DNA of 64,000 nucleotides from the NCBI RefSeq assembly GCF_000421645.1, contig NZ_ATXK01000008.1, positions 120,063-184,062 of the forward strand, in the 5' to 3' direction. Source of the DNA: Aurantimonas coralicida DSM 14790. Its GTDB lineage: Bacteria; Pseudomonadota; Alphaproteobacteria; Rhizobiales; Rhizobiaceae. The notes beneath the pieces are model-generated. The model was not told the DNA's origin. It saw nothing but the letters and a program-made list of their open reading frames with translations, and ran no database searches. Positions within the stretch are counted from its first letter, which is position 1. Every line of letters begins with the position of its first letter. Of the stretch, positions 42,914-51,972 are shown piece by piece. Both the position numbers and the translations under genes were made by a program.

Positions 42914-44826
42914 CCAAGCTTGGCAGCAACCAAGGCCTGATGGCGGACTTCATGTTCTCCTCCATGCCGCCATCTGAGAAAGTCCGCGCTCTGAGGTCTG
43001 GGCTAATGGACTCCCGGATCGCCTGCCCTGCGGAGCAGACCAATTGCGACGCCCAGACGATTAAAACGGCACTGATTGAACAGTACGATGGCGAGGCACG
43101 AGTAGCGATGCGGGTGCAAGCCGCGGGACAGGTGCTCAGGGGCATCAGCGACGTCCAAGCGATCACCTCGAACCTAGGAATTCCAATCGGTGAGGACGGT
43201 CAGAAGGCGATTGATATCGCTTCGGGTGCGTTAAACGCCTACATGAGCTTTATGTCCGGCAATCCGTTGGGTGCGATCGCTTCCGTCACCGGCATGTTCG
43301 GCAAGAAGCCCGATCCGGATGCGGAGCGGTTCAAGGTGATGATGGGTTACCTCAAGGAACAGTTTGGGGCCGTCAATGCCAAACTGGATGACATTCTGAA
43401 GAACCAGAAGGTGCTCCTGGATGCCGTGTCGGAGGTGTCCCGCCAAGTCCAGGCCTCCTACGAGGCGCTGGACGCGCGCCTGAGCGAGATGCAGGTCGAG
43501 CAGCAGCGCATCTCAAACGCAGTGAAATCGTTGGTTTGGCGAGAGTGGGAAGCTTGCTACACGGTTTATGCCAAGGCGATCACCGGAGACAGCATCTCCG
43601 AAGACGACGGGTCATATGTCGACCGGGCGACCCTCAGGTTCCCCTCGTTCGACGCCGCCCGCCGCCTCCTCGATGCGCGGGCTGCCCCGGCGAGCGACTG
43701 CATCCAGACCGTGCTGCGCACGACGTCGGCCGGCACAGCCAGTAGGTGGTTCGGCCACTTCTTGGACGCTGATCGCGCCCTTAACCCCGAGCGTCTGCGC
43801 GACCCGAGCACCCTGTCGGCTGCGGAAAGGGATGAGGCGAATGCGTGGCAGGGGCTTCTCACGTCGTACCGCCAGAACGTGGTCGACCCAGCCTTTGCCG
43901 TAGCGGTCGACTTCGCCATCCGCCACGGAGCCTCTCCCTCGACACTTCTGTTCATGAACGCATCTCCCATCGAGGGGGTACAGGACCTAGCGACCGTGAG
44001 CGGCGAGATCGGCAAGGGGTTCCGGTACCAGTGCACCAGTCGCGATGGGCGGGAGGCCCTGATCCGGGGACTAGTTTGCCTCCCCGGGGAAAGCGAGGAC
44101 GAGATCGCGCGGGACATCACTTCGATCGCTCTCAACACTGATATTTTGCTCGACATCACGGACTGGATGCTCGTCGTGAGCCAGTTGGCGGACCTCTACG
44201 CGGAGGACCCGGTTCGGTTCGCGCGCGACATGGACGAGGTCTACCGGCTGCCCTCCTATTCGCACGGCGAGGAGATCACCCGCGCATCGGTAGACATGCT
44301 GACTCTCGCAATCGCCTACTATGCGCGCATACATGGAGGCGTCACGGCGCTTGCGATGGCGGAGGACATTCGCGACGGTCGGCTTGACGACCGCCTTGTC
44401 CGCATAGCTGAGAACAGCCCCTATCTTGCCGAGAATGCGGCTCACGTCTATCTGAACATGCTCCGCGGGAATTGGCCTCCGATGCCCGACACGGCCGAGC
44501 CCAGCTTCGCCGATAAGTACGGCCAAGCCTACGTGTATGCACAAGTCTCGAACGAGGCGAACCGTTTCGAACCGCTTTACGCCCTTTTCGGTCGCGATCG
44601 GCCCTTGACGCTCACAGAGCAGGGTGCGGTCGGGATGCAGTTCTCGGTAGGTGAGCGAAACGCCGTTCTGCCGTTACCTACCCCAGTCCGTTTCGCGGAG
44701 GGCTCTTTCGTTTATCCTCCAAGGCGTGCCGCACTGTTCGCCCAGAGGGAGAGGATGATCGAGAGATACCTAGACTATCAGCTCGGTGAGGATACCGCGC
44801 TCGCGGCTGTCGTATTGCCTCAGTAG
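42910..44826 (+). CDS. large coiled-coil protein of unknown family, in -1 frame to the preceding gene
   Basis: 638 residues if it starts at the GTG overlapping the previous stop. Segments: helical N-terminus (SSMPPSEKVRALRSGLMDSR), a short hydrophobic Gly/Ala/Met stretch near residue 110 (AYMSFMSGNPLGAIASVTGM), a coiled coil at about 140-200 (YLKEQFGAVNAKLDDILKNQ), and a large C-terminal helical domain with no motif. Four Cys occur in pairs. The layout (signal and hairpin upstream, coiled coil, hydrophobic segment) recalls helical pore-forming proteins, but that is a guess from shape only. Followed by 550 bases without an intact gene. Confidence 0.65.
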   Translation: MTKLGSNQGLMADFMFSSMPPSEKVRALRSGLMDSRIACPAEQTNCDAQTIKTALIEQYDGEARVAMRVQAAGQVLRGISDVQAITSNLGIPIGEDGQKAIDIASGALNAYMSFMSGNPLGAIASVTGMFGKKPDPDAERFKVMMGYLKEQFGAVNAKLDDILKNQKVLLDAVSEVSRQVQASYEALDARLSEMQVEQQRISNAVKSLVWREWEACYTVYAKAITGDSISEDDGSYVDRATLRFPSFDAARRLLDARAAPASDCIQTVLRTTSAGTASRWFGHFLDADRALNPERLRDPSTLSAAERDEANAWQGLLTSYRQNVVDPAFAVAVDFAIRHGASPSTLLFMNASPIEGVQDLATVSGEIGKGFRYQCTSRDGREALIRGLVCLPGESEDEIARDITSIALNTDILLDITDWMLVVSQLADLYAEDPVRFARDMDEVYRLPSYSHGEEITRASVDMLTLAIAYYARIHGGVTALAMAEDIRDGRLDDRLVRIAENSPYLAENAAHVYLNMLRGNWPPMPDTAEPSFADKYGQAYVYAQVSNEANRFEPLYALFGRDRPLTLTEQGAVGMQFSVGERNAVLPLPTPVRFAEGSFVYPPRRAALFAQRERMIERYLDYQLGEDTALAAVVLPQ

Positions 44827-44859
44827 CAGTTTCCGACTGTCGGATTGAAGAAGCGCATT

Positions 44860-45010
44860 GCCTCCGGTGCAGGAAGCCAAAGACGCCATCGAAAGTCGCC
44901 TGTTGGAATGCCTGTAAGGCGCGTCTCGCCCATTACGGCCTGACCCTCCGGCAGGCCGACGACGAGGCGTCGGACTGGTCCGACACGCTTCGCGATCTCC
45001 TCTTCACACC
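44860..45010 (+). pseudogene. short decayed coding remnant
   Basis: Two adjoining frames give protein-like pieces, AKDAIESRLLECL up to a TAA and then KARLAHYGLTLRQADDEASD with WSDTLRDLL, consistent with one small phage-type gene interrupted by a frameshift. No family can be named. The remainder of 44827-45382 holds only the small minus-strand frame at 45081. Confidence 0.3.
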
Positions 45011-45080
45011 ATCATCTTCGCTGATGTCAGCGATTTCCGCCGATATCAATCGCATACAATGGTGCCGAGCTGATCAACCG

Positions 45081-45209
45081 CTACCGGCCGTGTGCTCCGT
45101 ATCCGAGCGCCCACCAGAAAGCTGCCTTATAGCCGTAGAGCCAGAGGACGCAGAACGCGATGCTGAACACCGCGAGCGTCACCGGAAGCATGAAGGAGGA
45201 CAACTCCAT
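45081..45209 (-). CDS. possible 42-residue membrane peptide
   Basis: Starts at ATG 45209 and reads MELSSFMLPVTLAVFSIAFC, then VLWLYGYKAAFWWALGYG, ending in TAG. One hydrophobic helix with aromatic end, like many small phage membrane proteins or holin-like peptides. The ribosome site is weak (GAGGC). It is shorter than usual cut-offs and supported by composition only. Confidence 0.4.
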   Translation of the reverse strand: MELSSFMLPVTLAVFSIAFCVLWLYGYKAAFWWALGYGAHGR

Positions 45210-45382
45210 TGGGCAGCCTCGTAGGGACGTGGGAGCCATCGTGCGTCCGTGATTGCGGACAAACCCTCAACGTCCGGTCGATGCTCCGCCGCGCGCGCGT
45301 CCGTTCGGTGGTGATGGTTAGCGAGCGGTTTCCATGAGACGCCCGGCCATAGTATCCGGTGCCGGACGTCGGGGAGGATCGC

Positions 45383-46933
45383 ATGGGCACGGCTGCAGAT
45401 AGGCTGACTGAGTTCTGGGGTGGCTTCGAGGGCGGCCGCCACTGGATCCACCCCGCCGACGAGGCCATCCTTCGGCAGGACCGCTACGATGCCCGCGTCC
45501 GCTGGGACGCCCCGGAGAACCAAACCGACGCCGTTGACGAGTTCCGCCGCGAGCGGTCCCGCCTCCAAGCCTCGCTGATCCCGCAGCCATATATCGGCGA
45601 CCTGCGCCGCGCGGACATCGTCCTGTGCCTCTTGAACCCCGGCCTCGACCCCGGCAACTGGCTCGACGAGGGCAGCCGGACAGTGACGCGTGCCCTGAAG
45701 CTTTCGGGACTGCATCAAGCACCTCTCGCGTCACCGTTCTGGTGCGTCGATCCCGAGATCGCGAACACGGGCGCCTTCCGATGGTGGTGGCCGAAATTTG
45801 CCGCCCTTGCCGACGGGCTGGTTGCCGACGGCTGGTCGTTCGACGAAGCAATGTCGTCCCTTGCGCAGCGCGTCGCCTGCGTGGAGATCGTCGCTTACCA
45901 CTCGCGGAGATCCAACCTCATCAGTGACGACCTCATCGCCGCGCTGCCGTCGTCCCAGCTCGCGATCGAGTTCGTCCGGGAACGGGCGACCGAGGGCGCG
46001 CAGGTCATCTTGTTCCGCAGCCACGCCGGCTGGGGCCTCGCCGACGACGGCGACCGCGTCCGCCTGGTGACCGACTCCCAGCGGTCCATCAACGTCGGAC
46101 CGGACACCCAGGCCGGCGGGATCATCCGGCGGAGGATGAACCCCGACCTCGCGGCGCTCGCCCCGTTCGCCGACGCCTTCGCGGCGCCCGGCTTCTTCTT
46201 CGGCGAGTGGGCCGGCGGGCAACCGATGGAAGGCGGCGCGGTGCAGATGCCGTTCTTTTCGATGTCGGATCCTGCGCAAGCCTTCGTCACCGCTGCATAC
46301 GATGGCGGGTGGGTGCCGTCGGACTTCTCGTGGACGGACTGGCACGGCGCGAAGGAGGCAACCCGCCTCCAGCGCGAGCCCGGCGCGGTGGAGGCGGCGA
46401 GCGTCCGTCAGCTTGCCAAGCTTCTGACGACGCTGATCCGGGGCGACCGGTTCTCGGAAGGCACGCTCGCGTCCGCGTTCGAGAGCGGGCTTCTCCCCCG
46501 CATCCTCCGCCGGGTCGCGGAGCTGGCCAATCTGACCGGGTATCAGCCCATGGAGCTACCGGACCCCTGGTTCACCCTGACCGTCCATGACGGGGCGTCG
46601 CTCGAGCTGCCCGGCATCTACGAGTGGGTCATCCAGGGCGTCGGCAGCTACATCGGCCGCTACACGCGCGGCACCCGCCCGACCCGTCAGTATACCCAGA
46701 ACGTCCGCAACCTGCTCGCCGGGCGGGGATACCGCGCAGGGAACGCTGCCGGGTTCAGGCGCATCCATGTCGCGCTGGCGGACGCGGTGCGGGCTGGACG
46801 GGGCATCGAGTTGCACATTCTCGAGAACCCGGCGGCGGGGAACATCGGTGCGCGGGAAATGGCGCTGATCGCGGAGCGTGGGACGTTGAACGGCACGGGG
46901 CAGCCGGGCGGGGACGGCGCGCCGCCCGAGTAA
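45383..46933 (+). CDS. fusion of a UDG-like N-terminal domain and a GIY-YIG nuclease-like C-terminal domain
   Basis: 516 residues; GGGGAGGATC precedes ATG 45383. The N-terminal part has YIGDLRRADIVLCLLNPGLD near residue 73, recalling the NPG segment of uracil-DNA-glycosylase-like proteins, and a large helical middle. The C-terminal 110 residues carry a GIY-YIG pattern: LPGIYEW (GIY), SYIGRYTRG (YIG), the Arg-containing FRRIHVALADAVRAG, and ELHILEN with the metal-binding Glu. The gene is intact between decayed neighbours. Such a fusion would recognise and cut modified or foreign DNA, so a defence role is possible; it is inference. Confidence 0.72.
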   Translation: MGTAADRLTEFWGGFEGGRHWIHPADEAILRQDRYDARVRWDAPENQTDAVDEFRRERSRLQASLIPQPYIGDLRRADIVLCLLNPGLDPGNWLDEGSRTVTRALKLSGLHQAPLASPFWCVDPEIANTGAFRWWWPKFAALADGLVADGWSFDEAMSSLAQRVACVEIVAYHSRRSNLISDDLIAALPSSQLAIEFVRERATEGAQVILFRSHAGWGLADDGDRVRLVTDSQRSINVGPDTQAGGIIRRRMNPDLAALAPFADAFAAPGFFFGEWAGGQPMEGGAVQMPFFSMSDPAQAFVTAAYDGGWVPSDFSWTDWHGAKEATRLQREPGAVEAASVRQLAKLLTTLIRGDRFSEGTLASAFESGLLPRILRRVAELANLTGYQPMELPDPWFTLTVHDGASLELPGIYEWVIQGVGSYIGRYTRGTRPTRQYTQNVRNLLAGRGYRAGNAAGFRRIHVALADAVRAGRGIELHILENPAAGNIGAREMALIAERGTLNGTGQPGGDGAPPE

Positions 46934-47062
46934 GGGATCAACGGCGGCCGCGCAAATCCGCCGTCAACAATCTGGGAATCGCCCTCCCAACATCATCATG
47001 CCTGCCGTCGAAAGTTGCGGCCAAACCTGCCGGAGTCCTTGCAACAAAAGGAGTCGGGCAGG

Positions 47063-47399
47063 ATGCCGAGGCGGCCGCGCAACAGCGCCGGGGTGATGAT
47101 TGAGAGCGGCGATGAGACGACGCCGCGCGGTGAGAGCGCCTCCAACCGCGTGAAGTCGCTCGCCGCCATCGCGTTGATGCTTGACCGCGACCGGAACACG
47201 ATCGCGAAATGGCTGGAACAGGGCTGCCCGGCCATCCAGCGCGGCAACAAGCGACCAGAACTCCGTGGGAGCTGGACATCGCCGACGTGGTGAAGTGGCT
47301 CGTCCGCCGGGCCGCCGAGTCCGAGGCGACGCGGTCGCCGCCGAGCGAGCCGGGCCACATCCCGGAGGACGAAGCCAAACGCCGTCGCGCCGCCACCCT
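47063..47399 (+). pseudogene. phage terminase small subunit (Nu1-like), frameshifted and truncated
   Basis: AAAGGAG precedes ATG 47063. The frame reads SLAAIALMLDRDRNTIAKWL and EQGCPAIQRGNK, the winged-helix DNA-binding start of Nu1-type small terminases, then slips near 47250. The next frame gives PWELDIADVVKWLVRRAAES and PEDEAKRRRAA. The C-terminus and the entire large terminase, portal and protease genes are missing: the sequence passes directly to the head decoration gene at 47420, which marks a deletion junction near 47395. Confidence 0.72.
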
Positions 47400-47419
47400 T
47401 TCCCCCGGAGACATCCCAC

Positions 47420-47783
47420 ATGGCCGACTGGCTCACCCCCACATCCCGGACGAAGTCTTCATCCTGTCGGAGGCCAACGGCTTCCGCTCGCGCGGCACCG
47501 CGTGCTGAAGGCCGGCGCCGACTACCAAGCCGGCACCGTGCTCGAGTCCGAGGAAGTCGACGGCGACCCTACCGGGTTCGCGGTTCCGTACGTCGGCGCC
47601 GAGACCGCCGTCATCCTGTGCCGCCACGTCGACGCGACGGACGCCGCCCCGCTGGTGGGGGTCGAGGCTGCGGTCATCGATAGCGACGAGGTCAAGCGGT
47701 TCGAGCTCACGCTACCGACCGTCCCAGCGGCCGCCGCTTCCGCCATCGCGGCACTCGCCGTGAACGGCATTAAGGCCCGCTGA
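47420..47783 (+). pseudogene. phage head decoration protein (lambda gpD-like), two frameshifts
   Basis: The start MADWLTP is in one frame, HIPDEVFILSEANGFRSRGT in the next, and LKAGADYQAGTVLESEE in the third, continuing to ELTLPTVPAAAASAIAALAV and the stop at 47783. One base appears lost near 47440 and one in GCGGTG near 47505. The restored order is that of HDPD-family decoration proteins that stabilise phage heads. Confidence 0.75.
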
Positions 47784-47819
47784 GCGCGGTCCTCCCCACA
47801 TCCCTTGGAGACGCACACC

Positions 47820-48155
<336 letters not shown>

Positions 48156-48899
48156 GGAGACCGGGTGCTGGCGAACGGCAAGGCGTGGTCCTGCAAGAAG
48201 GCGCACACCGTCAAGGCGAAAGCCTTCTGCACGAAGACGACGGGGGCGTCGTGCTGTGGGAGCGAGCCGAGAAAGACGTCCCTCTCGATGCGCGGCGGTC
48301 TAGCTACGTCGATACCGACCGGGGCGCGCGAACGGTGAACTGCGCGCTGCACATGCTGGAGCGCGAAGCCCTCCTACAGGCACAGTGCGTGCGCTTCAGC
48401 GGCGAAATCCCTTGGGAGTTGGCCCGCGAGCTCACGGTGGACGACGAGATCCGGGTCGCGGGCCGCTACATCTCGGGCGCCGCGCCGGTCGGGAAAATCA
48501 TGGACCTAGAGCTGTCCGCCGACGGGGACGGCAACCGTGTCGCGAGCTTCACCACCGGCTGCGTGCCGGGCGACGGCGATCCCGCCCGATGACGAGTTCG
48601 ATGAGGTGACGGGCGCCCTCGTCTACAAGGTGACGGGCAAGTCGGCTTCGACGCCCGTCAACGCGATGTCCCTTCGGATTGCGACGCCGCGCGTGTTCGA
48701 GTGGTCGAACCAAGCGGCGTCGCAGCTCGCCGCGATGTTCGTCGCCGACGACCCGGAGAAGGAGTTGGCAACGCGGGTGACGCAGCTTGTCGTCGGCTAC
48801 GACGCCTTGCGACAGGAGGACCTGCTTTCAAGGAGGCTGCGGGTTACGTGCCGGCCGTTGGCGCTGCCGAGGCAGATCGACTTGGAGTCCGAGGCATGA
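48156..48899 (+). pseudogene. phage tail or baseplate-type protein fragment, frameshifted
   Basis: The main frame contains DGGVVLWERAEKDVPLDARR, REALLQAQCVRFSGEIPWEL and RVAGRYISGAAPVGKIMDLE, resembling phage structural proteins with a repeated beta-domain. After CVPGDGDP the frame breaks near 48585 and continues as DDEFDEVTGALVYKVTG and FVADDPEKELATRVTQLVVG to a stop at 48899. The N-terminus is lost at the repeat junction. The precise tail role is not determined. Confidence 0.55.
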
Positions 48900-49122
48900 G
48901 CAGCTCGTCCACCCGTCAGCTCGTCCGCGCGCTCAAGAAGGCGACCCGGCCCATCAGCACCCGCGTCCTGCGGGCGGCGGATATCCGCGCGGGTCGCGGG
49001 GAGAGCGCGCAGGAGTTCACCGTCATCGGAGCGCGCCGGGCACCAAGATCGATGTGTCGGCGGCGTTCGTCAGCGTGTCGGTGCCGGATGCGGAGCCGAA
49101 TGAAGACGTACCTTCCGGTTAG
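48896..49122 (+). pseudogene. small phage protein, frameshifted
   Basis: ATG overlaps the previous stop by 4 bases. STRQLVRALKKATRPISTRV then ADIRAGRGESAQEFTVIG is followed by a slip near 49038; the next frame gives APGTKIDVSAAFVSVSVPDA and ends at 49122. The restored product would be about 74 residues. Function unknown. The stop region touches the convergent darG gene, which may have been inserted here. Confidence 0.5.
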
Positions 49123-50198
49123 GCTTCCTCGGCTATCCGTCCGGTTAGCCTCTCAAGGGCGAGCTGAAGCATCCGGTCATCGAACAGACGCTGCTTACGC
49201 TCGCCAGCTTCGATCCCGCCCGCCCAGTTGCGAAGACCTTCCCGCACCGCAGGAACGTTGGCCTCAGCCCCGTGATCGAGGAGCCAATCGATCGTCCCTA
49301 GCAGCTCCATACCCAAGGGGGACTCGAAGCCATCAATGGTGTCCGATGTTGCGTGTAGGGCTGCCAGATAGGGACGAGCGTCTGCCGACTTCAAGTAGGC
49401 TGCAACGTGGTCGCGCTTACTGTCCTCAAACCATACAATATCCAAGGGTCCAGCATCAGCAATCCGCCGCTCGCAGTGCAGGTAGCTACCGTCCAAACTG
49501 TTCAGCAGGTGTTGCAGGTTCTGCGCATAGGGGCCATACCGCTCCGCCTTGTAGGCTAGCTTCAACGGACTATCTACCCCAGTCGCTTTCACATTTCGAT
49601 CAAGCAAGTAGGTCAGTTTCTGGATTTCCAGCATTGTGCATTCGATGCCTAAGATCCAATACCGACGCACCAACTCTGCAACCAGAGCACGCGCAGGAGT
49701 GAGTTTCTCGACGCCCTCTCGTTTGGCGACGTTCTGATAGACATCAGTCGGCTCGTAGACGATCACATCAACATCAATCAAATCACCCAGAGCCTGCTCG
49801 ATACGCGGCCTCACTTCCCGCCAGTCCAAGCCCCCGTTTCCGCTGCCGAGTGGCGGCAGAGCAATCGACCGTACGCCGTTCGCAATCACGAACCGCTTGA
49901 GATCTTCCAATCCTTGATCGATCCACTCGATTTTCGACGGGTTTCGCCAATGCTTTTTGGTGGGGAAATTGACGATCCAGCGTGGTCCGCCGACCCAGTC
50001 GGTTCGCTCTGTAACGAAGATCTGGCCGACCTTGATTTCTTCGTTCTTGCAGGCTGCAGCATAAGCCCGAAAATTAGCCGGGAACGCCTCCTTGAACATG
50101 AGGGCAATGCCTTTTCCCATCACGCCCACAGTGTTGACCGTGTTGACGAGGGCTTCAGCACCCGAGTTGAGTAGATTGCCTGAAACAAATCTAATCAT
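49119..50198 (-). CDS. darG: DarG-like DNA ADP-ribose glycohydrolase antitoxin, macrodomain
   Basis: 359 residues. The macrodomain (about 1-155) has VNTVNTVGVMGKGIALMFK near residue 18, with Asn and Lys for ADP-ribose, and SIALPPLGSGNGGLDW near residue 113 for the phosphate loop. The C-terminal domain (about 170-355) is helical and has KLTYLLDRNVKATG and KLAYKAERYGPYAQNLQHLL as in full-length DarG, where it binds and blocks the toxin. DarG removes ADP-ribose from DNA thymidines. It overlaps darT by one base. Base composition is more A/T-rich than the flanking phage relics. Confidence 0.93.
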   Translation of the reverse strand: MIRFVSGNLLNSGAEALVNTVNTVGVMGKGIALMFKEAFPANFRAYAAACKNEEIKVGQIFVTERTDWVGGPRWIVNFPTKKHWRNPSKIEWIDQGLEDLKRFVIANGVRSIALPPLGSGNGGLDWREVRPRIEQALGDLIDVDVIVYEPTDVYQNVAKREGVEKLTPARALVAELVRRYWILGIECTMLEIQKLTYLLDRNVKATGVDSPLKLAYKAERYGPYAQNLQHLLNSLDGSYLHCERRIADAGPLDIVWFEDSKRDHVAAYLKSADARPYLAALHATSDTIDGFESPLGMELLGTIDWLLDHGAEANVPAVREGLRNWAGGIEAGERKQRLFDDRMLQLALERLTGRIAEEA

Positions 50199-50836
50199 CA
50201 GAAGTAGTATTTCCGCTGTGCGATGACCCGCATATTTAACCCCCGGCGCTCGGTCTGGCGCTTCACAGAAGCCATGACGGCCTCATTATAGCATGCGATA
50301 CCCAATAGACCAGCACACGGAAGCGACCTGTGGACAAGTGCTTCTGCTTGATATCGCTCGAACTTGCCGGGATCCTCCGCATTTCTCTTGAAGTCCTTCG
50401 CCCGCAATATTGCCCAGTCTATTTCATTCAACCTTTGCATGTCCGTATAGAATCTTGCAGCCTGTAGATATGCATGCCGATCCGTGAAGACGATTGGTAA
50501 CCCAGCTTCATTAAGCTTGTGTAGCGACGAGACGAGAACGACGATCTCCTCATTGGCCCTCTTCCGGATCCCGCCATATCCAGTTTTGATGTTGAGCATC
50601 ATCGGAGAGAATGGGGTGAAGTAGAACGGTACGTAGTCGCCCAGCGTGCCGTTTGGATGACACGGAACCGGGTGATTGGTTCGCCTATCGATCAGCTCGA
50701 GGTTGCCGATAGCGACGTAGTTTGGGTCCGAGACGTGGGCCTTCTTGCAGTGCAGGCCGTTGTCCAAAATCCATTCGACATTGTCCCGATGTACGATCCG
50801 GAAGATCAGGGCCCTCTCTGCCGTCAAATCAGCCAT
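50198..50836 (-). CDS. darT: DarT-like DNA ADP-ribosyltransferase toxin
   Basis: 212 residues, DUF4433 family. RIVHRDNVEWILDNGLHC and YVPFYFTPFSPMMLNIKTG near residue 85 are family segments; IVFTDRHAYLQAARFYTDM near residue 125 is the NAD-binding loop region; the catalytic Glu lies in RYQAEALVHRSLP near residue 166. DarT adds ADP-ribose to thymidine in single-stranded DNA, and can abort phage infection. With darG it forms a complete toxin-antitoxin pair. The 140 bases upstream of the start are A/T-rich and should hold the promoter. Confidence 0.92.
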   Translation of the reverse strand: MADLTAERALIFRIVHRDNVEWILDNGLHCKKAHVSDPNYVAIGNLELIDRRTNHPVPCHPNGTLGDYVPFYFTPFSPMMLNIKTGYGGIRKRANEEIVVLVSSLHKLNEAGLPIVFTDRHAYLQAARFYTDMQRLNEIDWAILRAKDFKRNAEDPGKFERYQAEALVHRSLPCAGLLGIACYNEAVMASVKRQTERRGLNMRVIAQRKYYF

Positions 50837-50975
50837 ACATCCACCATCCGAGCACCCGTCGAACGCAACATGCGGACATCTTGTTGATGGCTAGCGCCAG
50901 CGTAGATGTCCGGATGTCCTATCGTCCTTGTCCATGGGAGGATGGGCTACCACGCCAGTTCAAGTGACTCCAGAA

Positions 50976-51188
50976 TTACCTGACGACACTCAGTAGCGGC
51001 CGCCCCGCCCTCGTCGCCGCCCGCTCCAAATCCTCGGCGGCCTCGGCAAGCCGACGCATCGCCGACGCGAGCGCCGGGTCGCGGTTGTCCCGGTGCAGGA
51101 TTTCGGCCATCGCCTGGGCGTCGTAGGTGGATCCGAGCAGCTCGGCCAGCTTGTCCTTTGCGCGCTGATGGGCAACACTTTTTGGCAT
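50976..51188 (-). CDS. small hypothetical protein
   Basis: 70 residues from ATG 51188 (AGGT 4 bases upstream). Highly helical: HQRAKDKLAELLGSTYDAQA then MRRLAEAAEDLERAATRAGR. It lies on the strand opposite to the phage lysis genes, between darT and the endolysin remnant. No family is recognised. Confidence 0.5.
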   Translation of the reverse strand: MPKSVAHQRAKDKLAELLGSTYDAQAMAEILHRDNRDPALASAMRRLAEAAEDLERAATRAGRPLLSVVR

Positions 51189-51268
51189 CCGGACCTCGAA
51201 AGTTGCGGCGCAACCGCGCCTGGTGATGGGGAACGCGCCCCGGCGCTGACCGATCGCCTCACCAAGCC

Positions 51269-51718
51269 GAGCGCCCGGCCGGTGCCCGGCTCGCGGTGGA
51301 CGGCGACTTCGGCCCGAACGTGAAGCGCGCGGTGGTCGCCTACCAGAAGGCGCACGGCGCGAAGGCGGACGGCGTCGTGGGGCCGGAGACGTGGAGCCAC
51401 TTGGAGAAGCAGCTCCCGGGAGAGCGCGAGAACCTCGGCAAGACGCCCGTTGCCGAGCTGCCCAACGTCGGCAAGGTCGCCACCGCCACGGCCGCCGCCG
51501 TCTCGCTCGGCCAGGCGAAGGCGCAGCTCGAGGCGGCTGCCGCTCAGGTCGGTGGCCTCGCCGGTCAGGTCGCCGGCATCCCGAGGCTCGCCGACGCCGC
51601 GGAGGCGCTGGCATCCGGCGTGGTCGCCGTCGCCGGCCTCGTGGGCGTCGCCGCGCTGCCCTATGCCGGCTACGAGTGGCTCCGGTCGCGCCGGACGTAC
51701 GAAGGTGTCGCCGCATGA
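51269..51718 (+). pseudogene. C-terminal part of a phage endolysin with peptidoglycan-binding domain
   Basis: The frame from 51269 reads RPAGARLAVDGDFGPNVKRA then VVAYQKAHGAKADGVVGPET and W, a PGBD1 peptidoglycan-binding repeat, followed by an Ala-rich linker and a hydrophobic segment AGLVGVAALPYAGYEWLRSR near the end that could anchor it in the membrane. The catalytic domain is missing upstream. A 141-codon frame from GTG 51296 could still be translated. The stop overlaps the next start by 4 bases. Confidence 0.65.
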
Positions 51719-51972
51719 CCACCGTCCTCGCCTGGTTCGCCGGCACCCGCGTGGGCCACTGGCTGGCCGCCGCCGGGGCGGGCGCCCTCGTCGCCCTCGG
51801 CATCGTCGCCCGCGTGTACGGCGCCGGGCAGCGCGCCGAGGAGTCTCGGCAGACGCGAGACTCCCTCGACGCCCTGCGCGAAAGGAACCGGACCGATGAC
51901 CAGGTTGACGCTCTCAGTGCTCGCGCTCGCCGCGATGAGTTCGCTGGCTGGGTGCGCGACGACCGCGCCTAG
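51715..51972 (+). CDS. phage i-spanin-like (Rz) membrane protein
   Basis: 85 residues: an N-terminal membrane helix (HWLAAAGAGALVALGIVARV) followed by a charged coiled-coil (RAEESRQTRDSLDALRERNR) and a basic tail. This topology, the position after an endolysin and the embedded Rz1-like frame identify it as the inner-membrane spanin subunit of a lysis cassette. It appears intact. Confidence 0.72.
   Translation: MTTVLAWFAGTRVGHWLAAAGAGALVALGIVARVYGAGQRAEESRQTRDSLDALRERNRTDDQVDALSARARRDEFAGWVRDDRA

Noticed and set aside
46938..47442. Several minus-strand frames opposite the terminase remnant
   Set aside because: Low-complexity Arg/Ser/Ala products antisense to recognisable phage coding sequence.
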